NCBI RefSeq assembly: GCF_001426435.1 | Contig: NZ_LMER01000014.1 | Location: 151,523 to 215,522, forward strand | Direction: 5' to 3' | DNA length: 64,000 nucleotides | Origin: Angustibacter sp. Root456 | GTDB lineage: Bacteria; Actinomycetota; Actinomycetes; Actinomycetales; Angustibacteraceae | Part shown: positions 61,527-64,000 of the stretch, piece after piece | Layout: each line of letters starts with the position of its first letter | Numbering within the stretch: position 1 is the stretch's first letter | The notes under the pieces: generated by a model | The model's database searches: none | What the model was told of the DNA's origin: nothing | Seen by the model: only the letters and a program-made list of their open reading frames with translations | Translations under genes and position numbers: made by a program

Positions 61527-62504
61527 TCAGAAGCGGATGAAGGGGTCGACCGCGACGGCCACGAAGAGCAGGCTGACGTACGTGATCGAGTAGTGGAACA
61601 GCCGCATCGGCTTGAGCTTCGCCCCGACGACGCCGGCCTTGGCGCGGCTCAGCAGCCGGTGCGCCTCGAGCAGGAACACCCCGCCGAGCACCACGGCACT
61701 GACCGCGTACACCGGGCCCGTCGGTGCCACCGGCACCAGGACCAGTGACGCCAGCACCATGCCCCAGGAGTAGAGCACCACCTGACGCGCCACCGACACG
61801 TCCGACGCGACGACCGGCAGCATGGGGACGCCCGCCGTGGCGTAGTCGTCCTCGAAGCGCATCGACAGCGGCCAGTAGTGCGGGGGCGTCCACAGGAAGA
61901 TCACCATGAACAGCACGAACGGCGCCCAGGCCAGCGACCCGGTGACGGCGGCCCAGCCGATGAGCACCTGCATGCACCCCGCGGCGCCGCCCCACACGAT
62001 GTTCTGCGGAGTGCGCCGCTTGAGCAGCAGCGTGTAGACGAAGACGTAGAACAGGTGCGCCGCGAGCGCCAGCCCCGCGGCCAGCCAGTTGACGAGCAGC
62101 CCCAGCCACAGCACCGACAGCACACCCAGCACGACGCCGAACACGACCGCCTCGCGCGGCGTGACCTCGCCCGTCGCGAGGGGACGGCGGCGGGTGCGGT
62201 GCATGACCTGGTCGATGTCGCGGTCGATGTAGCAGTTCAGCGTGTTGGCGCTGCCGGCCGCCATGGTGCCGCCGACGAGGGTCGCGACGACGAGCCAGGC
62301 GGGTGGCAGACCGCCAGCCGCGAGGAACATGGTGGGCACCGTCGTGACGAGCAGCGTCTCGATGATGCGCGGCTTGGTCAACGCGACGTACGCCCGGACG
62401 GTCCGTCCCACCGAGCGACGCGAGGTCGCCACCAGGGTGGGGTGGGAGTCGGTCGCGGTCACGAGGTCCTCAGATGCGCTGGACGGCAAGGCGTCGGACG
62501 TCAT
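61527..62504 (-). CDS. ctaB: Protoheme IX farnesyltransferase (heme O synthase)
   Basis: A 325-residue UbiA-family membrane prenyltransferase that converts heme B to heme O with farnesyl diphosphate. The Asp-rich motif [20 protein letters not shown] (about 90-109) binds the prenyl diphosphate, and the later [27 protein letters not shown] loop (split) is characteristic of CtaB. About nine membrane segments. The N-terminal ~35 residues are polar and variable. A TAGCAT -10 candidate at 62529-62534 gives an ~18-nt leader. It supplies the ctaA substrate. Confidence 0.94.
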   Translation of the reverse strand: MTSDALPSSASEDLVTATDSHPTLVATSRRSVGRTVRAYVALTKPRIIETLLVTTVPTMFLAAGGLPPAWLVVATLVGGTMAAGSANTLNCYIDRDIDQVMHRTRRRPLATGEVTPREAVVFGVVLGVLSVLWLGLLVNWLAAGLALAAHLFYVFVYTLLLKRRTPQNIVWGGAAGCMQVLIGWAAVTGSLAWAPFVLFMVIFLWTPPHYWPLSMRFEDDYATAGVPMLPVVASDVSVARQVVLYSWGMVLASLVLVPVAPTGPVYAVSAVVLGGVFLLEAHRLLSRAKAGVVGAKLKPMRLFHYSITYVSLLFVAVAVDPFIRF

Positions 62505-62528
62505 CTGCGCGACGTACTCGACCCGACC

Positions 62529-62534
62529 ATGCTA
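62529..62534 (-). promoter_or_regulatory. -10 candidate TAGCAT for ctaB
   Basis: TAGCAT on the minus strand, 24 bases before ATG 62504; short leader without a clear ribosome site. Confidence 0.4.
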
Positions 62535-62585
62535 GCGGCGGCCGTCCGCTGACCGGGCACCGGATGCGCTCGGCACGCACCGGAC

Positions 62586-62591
62586 TAGGCT
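62586..62591 (+). promoter_or_regulatory. -10 candidate TAGGCT for tkt
   Basis: TAGGCT would start a transcript near 62599, giving tkt an ~82-nt leader. A GTG 7 bases after the box opens a different frame that runs into tkt and looks non-functional. The leader end has GAGAGG before GTG 62681. Confidence 0.45.
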
Positions 62592-62680
62592 CGACCTGGT
62601 GCGCAATGAGGCGCTCCCGCCCGCTCCTGATCTTGTCCGGAGCCCCCGCACCCCTCATCCCACCGACGAGAGGACCCCTC

Positions 62681-64000
62681 GTGAGCGACCCCACGACCCA
62701 GCCCGGCGCCGACCACACCCCCGGGCGCCGTTCCGCCGAGCTCTCGGCGCCGGTCGTGGCCCGCACGGGGTGGACCGACACCGACGTTCGCGCGGTCGAC
62801 ACGGTCCGCGTCCTGGCCGCCGACGCCGTCCAGAAGGTCGGGAACGGCCACCCCGGCACGGCCATGAGCCTGGCCCCCGTGGCCTACCTGCTGTTCCAGA
62901 ACGTCATGCGCCACGACCCGGCCGACGACCAGTGGCTCGGCCGCGACCGGTTCGTGCTCTCGTGCGGCCACTCGAGCCTCACCCTCTACATCCAGCTCTT
63001 CCTGTCGGGCTACGGCCTGGAGCTCAGTGACCTGGAAGCCTTGCGCACGTGGGGTTCCAAGACGCCGGGCCACCCCGAGTACCGCCACACCCGCGGCGTC
63101 GAGATCACCACCGGCCCGCTCGGGCAGGGCCTGGCCAGCGCGGTCGGCATGGCGATGGCCGCCCGCCGTGAGCGCGGTCTGCTCGACCCGGACGCCGCCC
63201 CCGGCCAGAGCCCGTTCGACCACCACGTCTACGTGCTGTGCTCGGACGGCGACATCATGGAGGGCGTCACCTCGGAGGCCAGCTCGCTGGCTGGGCACCA
63301 GCAGCTCGGCAACCTCGTCGTCATCTACGACCAGAACCACATCTCGATCGAGGACGACACCGACGTGTCGTTCAGCGAGGACGTCGCCAAGCGCTACGAG
63401 GCCTACGGCTGGCACGCGCAGACCGTCGACTGGACCACGACCGGCGAGTACGTCGAGGACGTCGACGCGCTGCTCGCCGCCGTCGAGGCGGCCAAGGCCG
63501 AGACCCACCGCCCGTCGTTCATCGCGCTGCGCACGATCATCGGCTGGCCGGCGCCGAACAAGCAGAACACCGGCAAGGCCCACGGCTCGGCGCTCGGCGA
63601 TGACGAGGTGGCGGCCACCAAGCGCGCGCTGGGCTTCGACCCCGACCGCACGTTCCAGGTGGACGACGACGTGCTGGCTCGCGCTCGCGAGGTGAAGGAC
63701 CGCGGCCGGGCGGCGCACGAGCAGTGGCAGGGCGCCTACGACCAGTGGCGCGCTGACAACCCCGACCGGGCCAAGCTGCTCGACCGGCTGAGCGCCGTCG
63801 AGCTGCCCGAGGGCTGGGCCGAGGCGCTGCCGACGTTCGAGCCCGACCCCAAGGGCATGGCGACGCGCAAGGCCTCCGGCGAGGTGCTGTCCGCCCTCGC
63901 GCCCGTGCTGCCCGAGCTGTGGGGCGGCTCGGCCGACCTCGCCGAGAGCAACAACACGACGATGGCGGGCGAGCCGTCCTTCATCCCGGCCGACCGCCAG
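62681..64000 (+). CDS. tkt: Transketolase, N-terminal 440 residues (cut by window edge)
   Basis: The visible 440 codons cover the thiamine-diphosphate domain and the start of the second domain. Motifs: KVGNGHPGTAMSLAPVAYLL, GHSSLTLYIQLFLSGY, TTGPLGQGLASAVGMA, and the TPP/Mg segment CSDGDIMEGVTSEASSLAGH with VIYDQN. It transfers two-carbon units in the pentose phosphate pathway. GTG 62681 follows GAGAGGA at 7-base spacing. In actinomycetes tkt often leads a tkt-tal-zwf cluster; this would continue to the right. The gene is incomplete here only because the window ends. Confidence 0.95.
   Translation, partial: MSDPTTQPGADHTPGRRSAELSAPVVARTGWTDTDVRAVDTVRVLAADAVQKVGNGHPGTAMSLAPVAYLLFQNVMRHDPADDQWLGRDRFVLSCGHSSLTLYIQLFLSGYGLELSDLEALRTWGSKTPGHPEYRHTRGVEITTGPLGQGLASAVGMAMAARRERGLLDPDAAPGQSPFDHHVYVLCSDGDIMEGVTSEASSLAGHQQLGNLVVIYDQNHISIEDDTDVSFSEDVAKRYEAYGWHAQTVDWTTTGEYVEDVDALLAAVEAAKAETHRPSFIALRTIIGWPAPNKQNTGKAHGSALGDDEVAATKRALGFDPDRTFQVDDDVLARAREVKDRGRAAHEQWQGAYDQWRADNPDRAKLLDRLSAVELPEGWAEALPTFEPDPKGMATRKASGEVLSALAPVLPELWGGSADLAESNNTTMAGEPSFIPADRQ

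Noticed and set aside
62599-63030. Upstream ORF from GTG 62599 after the TAGGCT box
   Set aside because: It runs into tkt in another frame and its product is Pro/Arg-rich without a domain. The SD-led GTG 62681 gives the conserved transketolase N-terminus.

Overview
The window is very GC-rich, densely packed chromosomal DNA from an actinomycete (phylum Actinomycetota). The evidence is the gene content: a HelR-type RNA polymerase ATPase, an actinobacterial glgA/glgC pair, an acVLRF1-type peptidyl-tRNA hydrolase, DUF3099, and a sufR-sufB-sufD-Rieske-sufC-sufS-sufU operon. The genus cannot be fixed from sequence alone. I count 63 protein genes, with a HAD phosphatase cut off at the left edge and a transketolase cut off at the right edge. 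I see no tRNA, rRNA, CRISPR array, insertion sequence or prophage. No stretch longer than 300 bases lacks a gene.

Layout. 1-6 kb holds a minus-strand operon helR, MoxR-like AAA ATPase, VWA protein, HAD phosphatase. 6-12.8 kb is housekeeping: a YbaK-type editing protein, a SpoU methyltransferase, TauE, NfeD/stomatin, a lytic transglycosylase, an ABC ATPase. 12.7-17.2 kb holds divergent glgA/glgC, serB and a SixA phosphatase. 17.2-22 kb is a cyclic-nucleotide pair: a cNMP-binding protein divergent from a cyclase-AAA-TPR protein. 22-30.9 kb has fabG-fabI, tldD-tldE, moaA, SURF1, an SDR and a GNAT. 30.9-36.6 kb has an ABC exporter, an enoyl-CoA hydratase, a small HTH protein, an ABC-F ATPase and a zinc metalloprotease. 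36.8-42 kb is the most unusual block: a tiny basic ORF, a cytoplasmic subtilisin, a TPR-CHAT cysteine protease, a 151-residue partner and a sigma factor. 42-47 kb is a biotin locus (bioY and bioMN) interleaved with an adenylating enzyme, a methyltransferase and a thiolase. 47-51 kb has a LolA-like protein coupled to an ABC exporter, then DUF427 and a putative lipoprotein. 51-58.5 kb is the SUF iron-sulfur operon with acVLRF1 at its tail. 58.6-64 kb has an ABC transporter, ctaA, ctaB and tkt.

Several parts recall the Mycobacterium tuberculosis backbone around Rv1449c-Rv1484 (tkt, ctaB, ctaA, ABC, sufR-sufU, echA12, ABC-F, small HTH, fabG-inhA). On that comparison, from memory, the protease/sigma module, the biotin locus and the LolA-ABC genes look like lineage-specific insertions.

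Start sites follow two clear modes. At least 19 genes have a TANNNT -10 hexamer only 6-8 bases before an ATG or GTG and no Shine-Dalgarno, as expected for leaderless mRNAs. Genes inside operons instead start at 4-base ATGA/GTGA overlaps, and isolated leadered genes carry clear GGAGG-like sites. Many start choices below rest on this pattern.
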